Positions 1-6,752 of a stretch of 9,200 nt of DNA are shown here, piece after piece. The position numbers and the translations under genes are program-made. Positions within the stretch are counted from its first letter, which is position 1, and every line of letters begins with the position of its first letter. Source of the stretch: Bacillota bacterium (lineage in GTDB: Bacteria > Bacillota > Clostridia > Oscillospirales > Ruminococcaceae); NCBI GenBank assembly GCA_023429685.1, contig JAEZDF010000069.1, positions 1-9,200 on the forward strand. The letters are read 5' to 3'. The notes under the pieces were generated by a model. That model saw nothing but the letters and a program-made list of their open reading frames with translations. It ran no database searches and was not told the DNA's origin.

Positions 1-3000
1 TCATTGCGAAGTTATAGGTCTCGGCAAACGGAATAATCTTGTTGATGTCCGTCCCCTTAAAGGTAAGCGAATAGTCGGTGCCTTGGAAGATGATTGTTGT
101 ATCGGGGTACTTTTCAAGCTCCTTGAACAACGCAGACGAGATCACGGTGTATTTGGTGATATCGATATAGATGGTTTTGGACTTTTTAAAATCCACCTGA
201 TCGGTGCTTATGGGGCTCATACCACTGCCCTGCCCGCTGGCAGACCGGTTTATGGTCAGGGTGTAGGTTTTTTTGGTCTTGCCGTCATCCGCTGTAACCT
301 CGATGGAGAACTTGTTGTTGCCGTTTTTAAGCGCCTCGGAGTAGTTGCCCGCATAATCTCCGATGTATTTGGAGCCAAGCTTTACGGCAACCTTCGCACG
401 TGAATCGGCGGGGACAGGGATGATGTCGATGTAGTCCACCGTCGAGTCCACCGGCACGTTATAGGTGGATATCGAACTCTTGAAGGCGGGCGACATGTCC
501 CCCTCGTTAACAGTAAGACTCTTTAGATCCGCATTGGTGCTGCGAATACGCAGTGAGTCGTTCGTGACGGTCACGGTATAGGTTTTTCTGGTCACCTTGT
601 CCTCTGCGGTTACGACGACCGTAATCACCGTCACCTCAGATAGCTGAATGGATTTGCTTGCCGTACCGCTGCGAACCGTTACCCCATCTACGGCGATTGT
701 GGCGTTCTTGTGGGTCGCGGTGGGCGTGACGGAAAGCGCGGTTGTAGTTTCGTTTGCGGTTGCGGTATAGTTTATCTGCGTCGATGAGAATAACGGCGTT
801 AAGGCAAGCGTGCCGACCTTAAGCCCCATCAGCGTTGCATCGGTGCTTGGCGCAAGGCGTTTGACCGACAGCGAATAGGTTGTTGTCGTTTTGCCGTCCT
901 CCGCGGTGACCCGAATCGAGATTGGTGCTGCTATCTCAACATCCAAGTCAATTCGATAGCCGCTTTGCGGGGTTACGTTTTCGTTGTTCACCAATATGGT
1001 GGCGTAGGCACTACGCGCGGTGGGGTACACCGTGACAAATCGCACCGAGTTATCTACCAGCACGGTTTCGTAGCTTTCCACATAGGTATCGAATGCAAAA
1101 TCGACTGTTTTTGTGGTGTGGTCTTTTATGACGATGGATTGCAGCATAGAATCGCTTGCCGGCGCCTGCCGTGCAATCATCAGCCGATAATCATTTGTAC
1201 TGCCGTCTTCCGCCGTCACCGTGATGGTGACAAGCTGTGACGCCACATCGTCCGCAAACGTGATGTATTTGTTGCGGTCAAACCAGTTGCCCGTCTCCTG
1301 CGGTTCTGGGTTAATCGTAACCACCGATTTTAGATGAGAGGTGGTGGTTTCAAACGTAATCTCCTTGATGTTATACGCAAGCTCCATGCCATAGTCCCGC
1401 ACGTTCGGGTCAAACGTCTTATTCTGCGTGTTCCCTATTCTAAAGTATGGCAGTGTGTTGCCCTTTTTGTCACGCACCGTAAAGTTCTTAAGCGCCGTAT
1501 CGTTGCTTTGAGGCAGACGCTCAATGTAAATCTGGTAGGTGGTTTGGGTCAGATTTTCGGCTGTGACAATCAGTTCAAAGGTAAACGTGGTTTTATTGGG
1601 GTTGTCTGGCACCGAAATCGCATAAACAGGGCTGGTTACGCCCGAGCGAATTGTGTCTATCACCACACCGTCGCACTTGACGATGATATCCGAGCTTGCC
1701 CTGGTATCGTTCTTGGTTGCGCGAAAACGAACCGACTCCACCCAGTTGCCCACCGAGAGGGCATAGCTTTTGGTGTTTGGACTAAAAATTAGGCCGGTGC
1801 CCGGGGTGCTGTTGCCCTGTGTGTCTATCTCAAAAAGCTCAAGGCTCTTGAGCGAGGAATCCTTGTTGGGCGAAGAATCTACTACCTGTGCATTAAATTT
1901 CACTTCGCTAATTAGCAGCTCTGATGTGGGGGTTGATGCGTAATAACGAACGGTGACGACCGTCGTACCCACCTGTTTGGGGTATAGCTTTAACCCAACA
2001 ATCCCCTCGTATGCCTCATTGGAGCTTGGGTTAATCAAGCGAGAGTTCCACGCGTACAAATCCTGATAGCTACCTGCAGTGGTTCCTGTATAGTTTGCAG
2101 ATAGCACATTGTTATTCGATGAGGTGATGGTGGCGTAATCCGCTCTACCACCGCGCGCGCCGTACTTTAAGTGCAAAAACAAGGGGTGATACGCGCCCGT
2201 TTGCATGCTGTGCCCCGGCACCGAGCCGTCATATAGATCAAGCCACACCGGCGTAGTCGAAATAGGAACGGTGGTAACTGGGTTTCCGCTTTCATCAATT
2301 TGGGTAACGATATTTACCCCCGGTGGCGTTCCCTTGCCCTTGACCACAACGCGCAGCGGGTGCGCCTCTTGGTGCGCCGTGGGGTCTCCCTCCACGGTTC
2401 CTGCCGGCAGGTAAACGATGTTTGCGGTTAGCGTGCCGACAACATCCTCCTCCCGCCGCGTCACCTTGGCGGTGTAGTGGGTGGAGATGAGCGGATTTGA
2501 AATGGATATGACCGGATTGTCGGTGGAGGATACCGGGTCGTCCCACTCCCATGTAAAGTTGACCTCGACGCCGTAGACCATTGCCTTTTTAATCAGTGAG
2601 AAGTTTTCGGTTATGTAGTCAAGGTCGTTGTAGGAGGCAAATGTCATGTACGGGTCGCGCTGGTCAGGGTTGCTGAGTGCCCGTTTGATGTCGCCGACCA
2701 TGTCTTCTTTGCTTTTAATCGAAACCACCAGCGTATCGGACTTCTCTGTAGTAAAGCTGATGTCAAACTCACTGTTCTGGGTAATCTCGTAGGGGGTCAT
2801 TAGCTGGATGGTCAGCGAGCTGGTTCCCTTTCGGAATGTAAGGTTGTACACCCATTCATTATTAACCAGGTTTCCTCTGGAGGAGGTGACGGAATCAAAC
2901 TCCGCAAATGCACCGGTCGGGGTGCGCCCACCGGTGTTAATGATTGAGAATGCGGGAATTCCTGACGGCACAGCGTCCGCCTTTATGGCGATGGTACTGT

Positions 3001-3448
3001 CCTGCTTAATCAGGTTGTTTTGGTCGCTCGATACACGCGCCTCGGTTTTAACCGCTTCTGTCGGCTCGTAATAGTAATAAAAAACAGCATCGCCTGTGGC
3101 GTTTAAGGTATAGTAATCGCCCACAATCGTATACACGCCGCTAACACCAAGAGCTGCGTTGAGCGTGTCGTTGGTTTCGTTGATCCACACTGTGTTTGAC
3201 GGAACCTCGTTGTTGCTGCTGTCGCGGATTATTAGGCGGCTTAGGTACAGGTTTGCCGGCTTGCTGTGCACCAGGTCTACGCCGCGCCCTTCAACGATGG
3301 TAATCTGGGTCGATGTTTTGCCATCGCGCTTAAAATGCAGCCAATTGTTTGTGGCATCGGCTGAATAAACCGTAAACAGCGGCGCAACTGTGGTCAATAG
3401 TACCGCAAAAGCTATAACAATTATCCCTATCCGCGTGTATTTCTTCAT
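1..3448 (-). CDS. Giant secreted surface protein with cadherin-like and Ig-like domains (3' part outside window)
   Basis: The reading frame is open from ATG at 3448 down to base 1 (1149 codons) and continues off the left edge. I translated stretches along its whole length and saw no frameshift or stop. Residues 1-32 are a signal peptide: MKKYTR basic start, hydrophobic core to about residue 27, with plausible cleavage after VYS or ADA. Residues about 270-350 resemble an atrophied bacterial Ig domain (FTWEW, then NPVISISN, then KVTRREEDVVGTLTANI). Residues about 530-1070 hold five cadherin-like beta-sandwich domains (PF12733 type), each ending in a VTAEDGxTxxTYxLxV-type strand. A Ser/Gly-rich linker (SASGQGSG) leads to an unassigned domain from about residue 1080. 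Family knowledge suggests an exported, wall- or surface-attached protein. Adhesion or matrix function is inference, because any anchor (SLH, LPXTG, dockerin) would lie outside the window. It is transcribed divergently from the lipoprotein gene. A GGAGGTGA site six bases upstream fixes the start. Confidence 0.9.
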   Translation of the reverse strand, partial: MKKYTRIGIIVIAFAVLLTTVAPLFTVYSADATNNWLHFKRDGKTSTQITIVEGRGVDLVHSKPANLYLSRLIIRDSSNNEVPSNTVWINETNDTLNAALGVSGVYTIVGDYYTLNATGDAVFYYYYEPTEAVKTEARVSSDQNNLIKQDSTIAIKADAVPSGIPAFSIINTGGRTPTGAFAEFDSVTSSRGNLVNNEWVYNLTFRKGTSSLTIQLMTPYEITQNSEFDISFTTEKSDTLVVSIKSKEDMVGDIKRALSNPDQRDPYMTFASYNDLDYITENFSLIKKAMVYGVEVNFTWEWDDPVSSTDNPVISISNPLISTHYTAKVTRREEDVVGTLTANIVYLPAGTVEGDPTAHQEAHPLRVVVKGKGTPPGVNIVTQIDESGNPVTTVPISTTPVWLDLYDGSVPGHSMQTGAYHPLFLHLKYGARGGRADYATITSSNNNVLSANYTGTTAGSYQDLYAWNSRLINPSSNEAYEGIVGLKLYPKQVGTTVVTVRYYASTPTSELLISEVKFNAQVVDSSPNKDSSLKSLELFEIDTQGNSTPGTGLIFSPNTKSYALSVGNWVESVRFRATKNDTRASSDIIVKCDGVVIDTIRSGVTSPVYAISVPDNPNKTTFTFELIVTAENLTQTTYQIYIERLPQSNDTALKNFTVRDKKGNTLPYFRIGNTQNKTFDPNVRDYGMELAYNIKEITFETTTSHLKSVVTINPEPQETGNWFDRNKYITFADDVASQLVTITVTAEDGSTNDYRLMIARQAPASDSMLQSIVIKDHTTKTVDFAFDTYVESYETVLVDNSVRFVTVYPTARSAYATILVNNENVTPQSGYRIDLDVEIAAPISIRVTAEDGKTTTTYSLSVKRLAPSTDATLMGLKVGTLALTPLFSSTQINYTATANETTTALSVTPTATHKNATIAVDGVTVRSGTASKSIQLSEVTVITVVVTAEDKVTRKTYTVTVTNDSLRIRSTNADLKSLTVNEGDMSPAFKSSISTYNVPVDSTVDYIDIIPVPADSRAKVAVKLGSKYIGDYAGNYSEALKNGNNKFSIEVTADDGKTKKTYTLTINRSASGQGSGMSPISTDQVDFKKSKTIYIDITKYTVISSALFKELEKYPDTTIIFQGTDYSLTFKGTDINKIIPFAETYNFAM
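239..1861 (-). repeat. Array of five cadherin-like beta-sandwich domains inside the surface protein
   Basis: The hallmark Val-Thr-Ala-Glu/Asp strand recurs at residues 628 (VTAENLTQTTY), 744 (VTAEDGSTNDY), 847 (VTAEDGKTTTTY), 946 (VTAEDKVTRKTY) and 1051 (VTADDGKTKKTY), so the period is 116, 103, 99 and 105 residues. Each unit opens with a pattern such as SSLKSLEL, TALKNFTV, SMLQSIVI, ATLMGLKV or ADLKSLTV. It then has a Phe/Tyr strand (SPNTKSYALSV, SSTQINYTATA, KSSISTYNVPV) and a central 'xAxIxVdG' strand. This matches the known cadherin-like beta-sandwich family. DNA identity between units is confined to the short conserved strand, which points to old duplications rather than a recent expansion. 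Confidence 0.85.
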
Positions 3449-3454
3449 GCCCGC

Positions 3455-3462
3455 TCACCTCC
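3455..3462 (-). promoter_or_regulatory. Strong ribosome binding site of the surface protein gene
   Basis: On the minus strand the bases read GGAGGTGA, an eight-base match to the 16S anti-Shine-Dalgarno sequence, followed by six bases and the ATG at 3448. It decides the start and predicts efficient translation. Confidence 0.85.
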
Positions 3463-3490
3463 GTGTCGGCGATACCGCTGACTTTATCAA

Positions 3491-3560
3491 AACCTGTTTT
3501 TCTACATGGTTATACTCTGTTATACATATCGGCAAAAACGCCCATAACTTAACCTGTTTT
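3491..3560. repeat. 10-bp direct repeat pair (AACCTGTTTT) 60 bp apart in the surface-protein leader
   Basis: AACCTGTTTT occurs at 3491-3500 and again at 3551-3560, exactly 60 bp apart, which is close to an integral number of helical turns. Both copies lie between the predicted minus-strand promoter and the start codon of the surface protein. A second short pair, GTTATAC at 3509-3515 and 3519-3525, lies between them with a 10-bp period. The repeats are seen directly; a role as regulator binding sites is only inference. Confidence 0.4.
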
Positions 3561-3643
3561 ACGACTTACTATCATAACAATACAACCCATTTGCGAAACA
3601 CATTGATGGTTTTTATGTATTATTTAGTTCTTCTTTTGCGGAT

Positions 3644-3652
3644 ATTATACCA
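3644..3652 (-). promoter_or_regulatory. Predicted extended -10 promoter for the surface protein gene
   Basis: The minus strand reads TGGTATAAT (TATAAT at 3649-3644), a perfect extended -10 element. No good -35 hexamer is found 16-18 bases upstream (the best is GTGAAT), which is tolerated for extended -10 promoters. Transcription would begin near 3637 and give an untranslated leader of about 190 bases, long enough to carry regulation. Confidence 0.5.
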
Positions 3653-3796
3653 TATCTGCTAGAATAATTCACCTTTAATTCCCCCTTTGGCTCATGCGTA
3701 ATTATTATTGTGCTTTTTTACACCATAACTCGCTGTGTTTATATAAAAATGCAGGGAATTCGCCGACCTGTGACACTATATTAATCAGCTAACATC

Positions 3797-3805
3797 TGCT
3801 ATAAT
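3797..3805 (+). promoter_or_regulatory. Predicted extended -10 promoter for the lipoprotein-led operon
   Basis: TGCTATAAT at 3797-3805 is a perfect extended -10 (TATAAT at 3800-3805). The nearest -35-like hexamer, GTGACA at 3770-3775, is 24 bases away and too far to count, so recognition would depend on the extended -10. Transcription would start near 3812 and leave a leader of about 90 bases before the ATG at 3901. Confidence 0.55.
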
Positions 3806-3888
3806 GGTTTTAATTGGGCAATTCACTTATTTGCGCAAAACACAGTGATTTATTACATATGTTACGGCTGTTCTGCCGATTACTGCAT

Positions 3889-3894
3889 GGAGGG
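3889..3894 (+). promoter_or_regulatory. Ribosome binding site fixing the lipoprotein start at 3901
   Basis: GGAGGG is followed by six bases and the ATG at 3901. The upstream in-frame TTG at 3814 and ATG at 3859 have no such site and would place 29 or 14 extra residues in front of the signal peptide. Confidence 0.8.
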
Positions 3895-3900
3895 ATTATA

Positions 3901-5217
3901 ATGTTGTTTAGACGAACGATCAGTTTGTTTTTTGCTAGTGTGTTTCTGTTTACAGCCTGTGCAAAACAAAGCAAGCCCGTTGAACATAAACCTGCGTTTG
4001 ACGCAGCGAGCACCAATGTGTTTATGATAGAGCTCGGTTGTGGCGATATCATTTACGAGAAAGCGCCGGATGACCGCGCCACCCCCCATTCGTTAACACA
4101 GATGCTAACGGCGCTGCTTGCCATAGAAGAAACCGAGGACCTTGCCGCAGATGTGCCCTCCCCCGTTACGCTCGACAACGGCGAAGAGGGCGAAACAAGT
4201 TATACGATGGAACAGCTGCTGCGATATATTATTTTAGACTCTAACACATCGGCAGCGCAGCTGATTGCCTTTGCGGTGGGCGGCGGTGACCAGAACAAGT
4301 TTATCTCGCGCTTAAACGAACGTGCGCGCGGCTTGGGTACCAATTCCACCAACTTCTCTGATGCAAGCGGCGAGGGCGGCTCCAACAACTACACCACCGC
4401 GCGAGATATTGCGATGATTGCAAGCAAGGTTTATCAAAATGAACTCTACATGTCGATTGCGGGTGAGGCTACATATAACCTGCCCTCTTCGGACACGCAT
4501 GAGGAAGATACGATAGAAAACGAAAACGGGGTAGAGAACACCGCGGACGAACTGACCTACTTAGAAGGGGCACGCGGCATCAAATACAGCGTCGGCTCGG
4601 ACGGGACGACGAACCTGGTTTGTGTAATGGAACAAAACGGCATGAAGCTGCTGTTGGTACTTCTGGGGGCACCAGGCGATGGCTCTGTATATACCGACGC
4701 AAAAGGTCTGTTTGAATGGGCACTATCTACCTGCAAGCTGGTGCAATCGCCAAAAGCGGGCGAGCCTGTGACGAAGGTTGCTGTCGGGGAAGGCTTTATG
4801 CAGGATTCCCTGCCCCTATCCCTTTCTAAAAAGCTTGATTCGATTATTCCCAAAACTGCAATTATCGATGATGTTTATGTTCTATGCCGTGTTCCCGCGA
4901 CAATAACCACCACCGTTCGCAAGGGCGATGTGGTGGGCGTTGCCGACATCCTGTATGAAAACGAGCTGCTGCTCTCGGTGAATCTGGTGGCGGATAAGGC
5001 GGTAACCGAAAAAGGCGCGGCTCCCCCGTGGGTTACCGTGCTGCTGACTATACTCGGCGTCATTGTCGGGCTATTTGCACTGCTTGTAATTATTCGGCAG
5101 ATAAACATGATGCGATACCGTAAAAAGAAGCTGCGTATGTTGGACGAAAAACGTCGGCGCATGCGCGGGGATATGGAAAAGGCGCAAGGCACCCCACGCC
5201 CACCGATGAGACGATAG
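3901..5217 (+). CDS. Lipoprotein of D,D-carboxypeptidase (peptidase S11/DacA) fold, probably catalytically inactive
   Basis: The 438-residue product has a lipoprotein signal (Arg4-Arg5, hydrophobic core, LFTAC with Cys20; Phe at -3 is not canonical). An S11-type penicillin-binding domain follows at about 35-285, with a PBP5_C-like beta domain at about 298-375 (DDVYVL, RKGDVVG). A single transmembrane helix (about 387-408) precedes a strongly basic cytoplasmic tail (RYRKKKLRMLDEKRRRMR). Landmarks of the fold are clear: DDRATPHSLTQMLTALLAIE, FISRLNERARGLGTNST, YTTARDIAMIA, LLLVLLGAPGD. In active S11 enzymes these carry SxxK, SxN and KTG. Here the equivalents are Ser64-Leu-Thr-Gln67, Ser114-Asn-Thr116 and Lys228-Tyr-Ser230, so the general-base lysine and two further motifs are lost. 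A binding or structural role at the wall is inference. An acidic stretch (about 197-217) interrupts the domain. The AraC gene starts 18 bases downstream, suggesting co-transcription. Confidence 0.85.
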   Translation: MLFRRTISLFFASVFLFTACAKQSKPVEHKPAFDAASTNVFMIELGCGDIIYEKAPDDRATPHSLTQMLTALLAIEETEDLAADVPSPVTLDNGEEGETSYTMEQLLRYIILDSNTSAAQLIAFAVGGGDQNKFISRLNERARGLGTNSTNFSDASGEGGSNNYTTARDIAMIASKVYQNELYMSIAGEATYNLPSSDTHEEDTIENENGVENTADELTYLEGARGIKYSVGSDGTTNLVCVMEQNGMKLLLVLLGAPGDGSVYTDAKGLFEWALSTCKLVQSPKAGEPVTKVAVGEGFMQDSLPLSLSKKLDSIIPKTAIIDDVYVLCRVPATITTTVRKGDVVGVADILYENELLLSVNLVADKAVTEKGAAPPWVTVLLTILGVIVGLFALLVIIRQINMMRYRKKKLRMLDEKRRRMRGDMEKAQGTPRPPMRR

Positions 5218-5235
5218 CAGCCGGAGGCAGTTCCT

Positions 5236-6057
5236 ATGCCCAAACAACCATTTTTATTTTCTTTGGATACGCAAAATAACGGCATTCCACGCCGTTATCT
5301 GCCCCCGCATGCCCTATTGCGCCCCTATATCTCCCACTATACCATTATGCTACCATACTACACGTCTGCCCCTTCGCCCCTTACCCTAATTCCGGATGTA
5401 AGCGGCTGCATTGTTTGCCGCATTGAGGAGCACGGCCTCGTCACCTCGCTGTGGGGACCGACGACCAAGACCACGGTTGTAGGCACGCAGGAATATGCTT
5501 CGCCATGTCACCTGTTTGTGGAGTTCTTACCGGGCGGAGCGCATCGGTTAACGGGTTATCCGCAACAGGATTTTGTCGACTGCATCATCCCCCTACACGA
5601 CTGCCTGCCTTCGCTGGATGTTGCATTACGCGAGGTTGTAAGCCGCGCGCGGGATGAAGATGAACTAACGAGGCTGCTCGATGCGCTGTTTCTTTCGATT
5701 TTATACCAAACGGCGTCGGCAAGCCCGAGTGCGGTCATTGCACTGATAAAAAACACCGTCCCTTCCGCTACGGTGAAACAGCTAGCGGATGCAATGTGTT
5801 ACAGCGAGCGGCACCTTAACCGTCTATTTTACAGCGAGATCGGCATTAGTGCCAAAAACTGCTTGCAGCTTTTTCGTGTAAACAAGGCCCTGCTGCTGAT
5901 GCAGCGCCATGATTTGACGCTGACCGAATGCGCACAACATGCGGGGTATTATGACCAGTCGCATTTTAACCGCGAATTCCGCGAGGTGTGTGGCATAGCC
6001 CCCGGTGCGTTTATAAAAAGCATGTCCGATTTTTACAATGAAAAAAACAAGTTCTGA
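5236..6057 (+). CDS. AraC-family transcriptional regulator with DUF6597-like N-terminal domain
   Basis: The 273-residue protein has an N-terminal sensing-type domain (about 18-125: YLPPHALLRPYISHY, LIPDVSGCIVCRI, VEFLPGGAHRLTG) resembling DUF6597. The C-terminal AraC DNA-binding domain (about 170-262) has two helix-turn-helix units: TVKQLADAMCYSERHLNRLF (179-198), and LTECAQHAGYYDQSHFNREF (229-248), followed by the usual GIAPGAF tail. Such proteins bind DNA as transcription activators or repressors in response to a ligand, which cannot be read from the sequence. GGAGG at 5223-5227, eight bases before ATG, fixes the start. It lies 18 bases after the lipoprotein gene and 51 bases before the DUF3795 gene, so it probably shares their transcript. 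The targets are unknown; candidates are this operon and the divergent surface protein gene. Confidence 0.88.
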   Translation: MPKQPFLFSLDTQNNGIPRRYLPPHALLRPYISHYTIMLPYYTSAPSPLTLIPDVSGCIVCRIEEHGLVTSLWGPTTKTTVVGTQEYASPCHLFVEFLPGGAHRLTGYPQQDFVDCIIPLHDCLPSLDVALREVVSRARDEDELTRLLDALFLSILYQTASASPSAVIALIKNTVPSATVKQLADAMCYSERHLNRLFYSEIGISAKNCLQLFRVNKALLLMQRHDLTLTECAQHAGYYDQSHFNREFREVCGIAPGAFIKSMSDFYNEKNKF

Positions 6058-6108
6058 TGTATCATATGTTAAAACACTACTAAGCGTCGGAAAGGAAGGG
6101 GTAGCTCA

Positions 6109-6381
6109 ATGATTGAATCACGATGTGGAATCCTTTGCAGCGAATGTACATACAAGGAGCCGATGGGGTGTAAGGGTTGTACCCTCATCGACAAGCCGTT
6201 TTGGGGTGAAAGCTGCCCCGTCAAACACTGCTGCGAGCAAAAGGGACATGAGCACTGTGGGCAGTGCGATTCGTTTGCGTGTGCCTTGTTAAATCAGTTC
6301 GCGTATGACAAGGAGCAGGGAGACGACGGCAAACGCATTGCCCAGTGCAAGGCCTGGCTCAAGGAGGCGACAACGTGCTGA
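6109..6381 (+). CDS. DUF3795 family cysteine-rich protein
   Basis: The product is a 90-residue soluble protein with 13 cysteines, arranged as CGILCSEC (6-13), CKGC (21-24), CPVKHCC (36-42), HCGQCDSFAC (49-58) and C80, C90. The opening IESRCGILCSECTY, the middle GCKGC and the ending CKAWL are typical of DUF3795 proteins. Their function is unknown, and the cysteine spacing suggests metal (zinc or iron-sulfur) binding. A purine-rich stretch (GGAAGGGG, about 6094-6101) lies seven bases before ATG. There is no signal peptide or membrane segment, so it should be cytoplasmic. Its last seven bases overlap the start of the MmcQ/YjbR gene, so the two are probably translated together. Confidence 0.85.
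   Translation: MIESRCGILCSECTYKEPMGCKGCTLIDKPFWGESCPVKHCCEQKGHEHCGQCDSFACALLNQFAYDKEQGDDGKRIAQCKAWLKEATTC
6361..6367 (+). promoter_or_regulatory. Ribosome binding site inside DUF3795 gene, setting a GTG start at 6375
   Basis: AAGGAGG sits seven bases before GTG at 6375. It favours this start over the in-frame GTG at 6345, which has no ribosome binding site and would add ten residues with no family resemblance. Confidence 0.75.
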
Positions 6382-6752
6382 TAGCGCCATACGAATGGAT
6401 TGACGGCTACTGCCTTGCAAAGGCAGGTGCGGAAAAAGACTTCAAGACCGAATGGAACGCCGTGCGTTATCTGCTGCGCGGCAAGATGTTTGCGATGCTT
6501 GGTGGTGACAAAACGGGCAGACCCATCTTCAGCCTAAAGCTGGAGCCAGAGTTCGGCGAGTTTGTGCGTTCAACGAATAACGGCGACATCATCCCCGGGT
6601 ATTACTTAAACAAGGTTCACTGGAACTCGGTTTACCTTGAGGGAAAGGTAACTGACGAGCTGATGCGGGAGATGATCGACCGTTCCTACCGCCTGTTGCT
6701 TACATCCCTGAGCAAAAAGGTTCAAGCCGAAATTATAGGCACTGGTGAATGA
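6375..6752 (+). CDS. MmcQ/YjbR family protein
   Basis: The 125-residue product spans the whole of this small family (CyaY-like fold). Seen features are YEWIDGYCLAKAGAEKDF (6-23), then GKMFAMLG (36-43), then FSLKLEPEFGEFVR (52-65). The signature IIPGYYLNKVHWNSV (72-86) and the C-terminal helix DELMREMIDRSYRLLL (94-109) complete it. Family members are often described as putative DNA-binding proteins, but no activity is firmly known. The GTG start overlaps the end of the DUF3795 gene by seven bases, pointing to translational coupling and perhaps joint function. Its own stop overlaps the ATG of a short downstream frame (ATGA). It belongs to the plus-strand operon that ends at the hairpin near 6890. 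Confidence 0.85.
   Translation: MLIAPYEWIDGYCLAKAGAEKDFKTEWNAVRYLLRGKMFAMLGGDKTGRPIFSLKLEPEFGEFVRSTNNGDIIPGYYLNKVHWNSVYLEGKVTDELMREMIDRSYRLLLTSLSKKVQAEIIGTGE

Larger units (their letters stand above)
3449..3900. other. Divergent intergenic region between surface protein and lipoprotein genes
   Basis: This 452-bp stretch is richer in A+T than its flanks and separates two divergently transcribed genes. It contains an extended -10 promoter for each direction, the ribosome binding sites and short direct repeats in the minus-strand leader. I looked for a c-di-GMP (GEMM) riboswitch, common upstream of clostridial adhesins, and for other structured leaders or tRNA-like folds, and recognised none. 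Short frames here have neither a convincing Shine-Dalgarno sequence nor family resemblance. Confidence 0.7.

Noticed and set aside
83..1792. Plus-strand open frames (83-403, 965-1240, 1334-1792) opposite the surface protein
   Set aside because: They are antisense to a continuous 1149-codon frame with clear domain matches. Their translations show no family resemblance and they have no convincing ribosome binding sites.
3510..3602. Very short minus-strand frames in the leader (11 codons from ATG 3545 and 14 codons from an ATG near 3602) as leader peptides
   Set aside because: Neither has a proper ribosome binding site, a run of a regulatory amino acid, or an attenuator-like hairpin after it.
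3449..3640. c-di-GMP or other riboswitch in the roughly 190-base leader of the surface protein
   Set aside because: I compared the leader with the GEMM-I conserved core and saw no matching segments; only a weak GC-rich hairpin is visible near the start. A covariance-model search would settle it.
3390..3662. Plus-strand frame of 90 codons covering the surface-protein start and leader
   Set aside because: It overlaps the promoter, leader and signal peptide of the opposite-strand gene; the composition is AT-driven and no family is recognisable.
3814..3900. Upstream in-frame starts (TTG 3814, ATG 3859) for the lipoprotein gene
   Set aside because: They have no Shine-Dalgarno sequence and would put 14-29 residues before a normal lipoprotein signal, whereas ATG 3901 has GGAGGG six bases upstream.
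4875..5285. Minus-strand 136-codon frame opposite the lipoprotein gene end
   Set aside because: It is a shadow of two well-supported plus-strand genes and has a serine/arginine-rich translation typical of antisense reading.
6345..6374. Earlier GTG start (6345) for the MmcQ/YjbR gene
   Set aside because: It adds ten residues unlike the family and lacks a ribosome binding site, while GTG 6375 is preceded by AAGGAGG.
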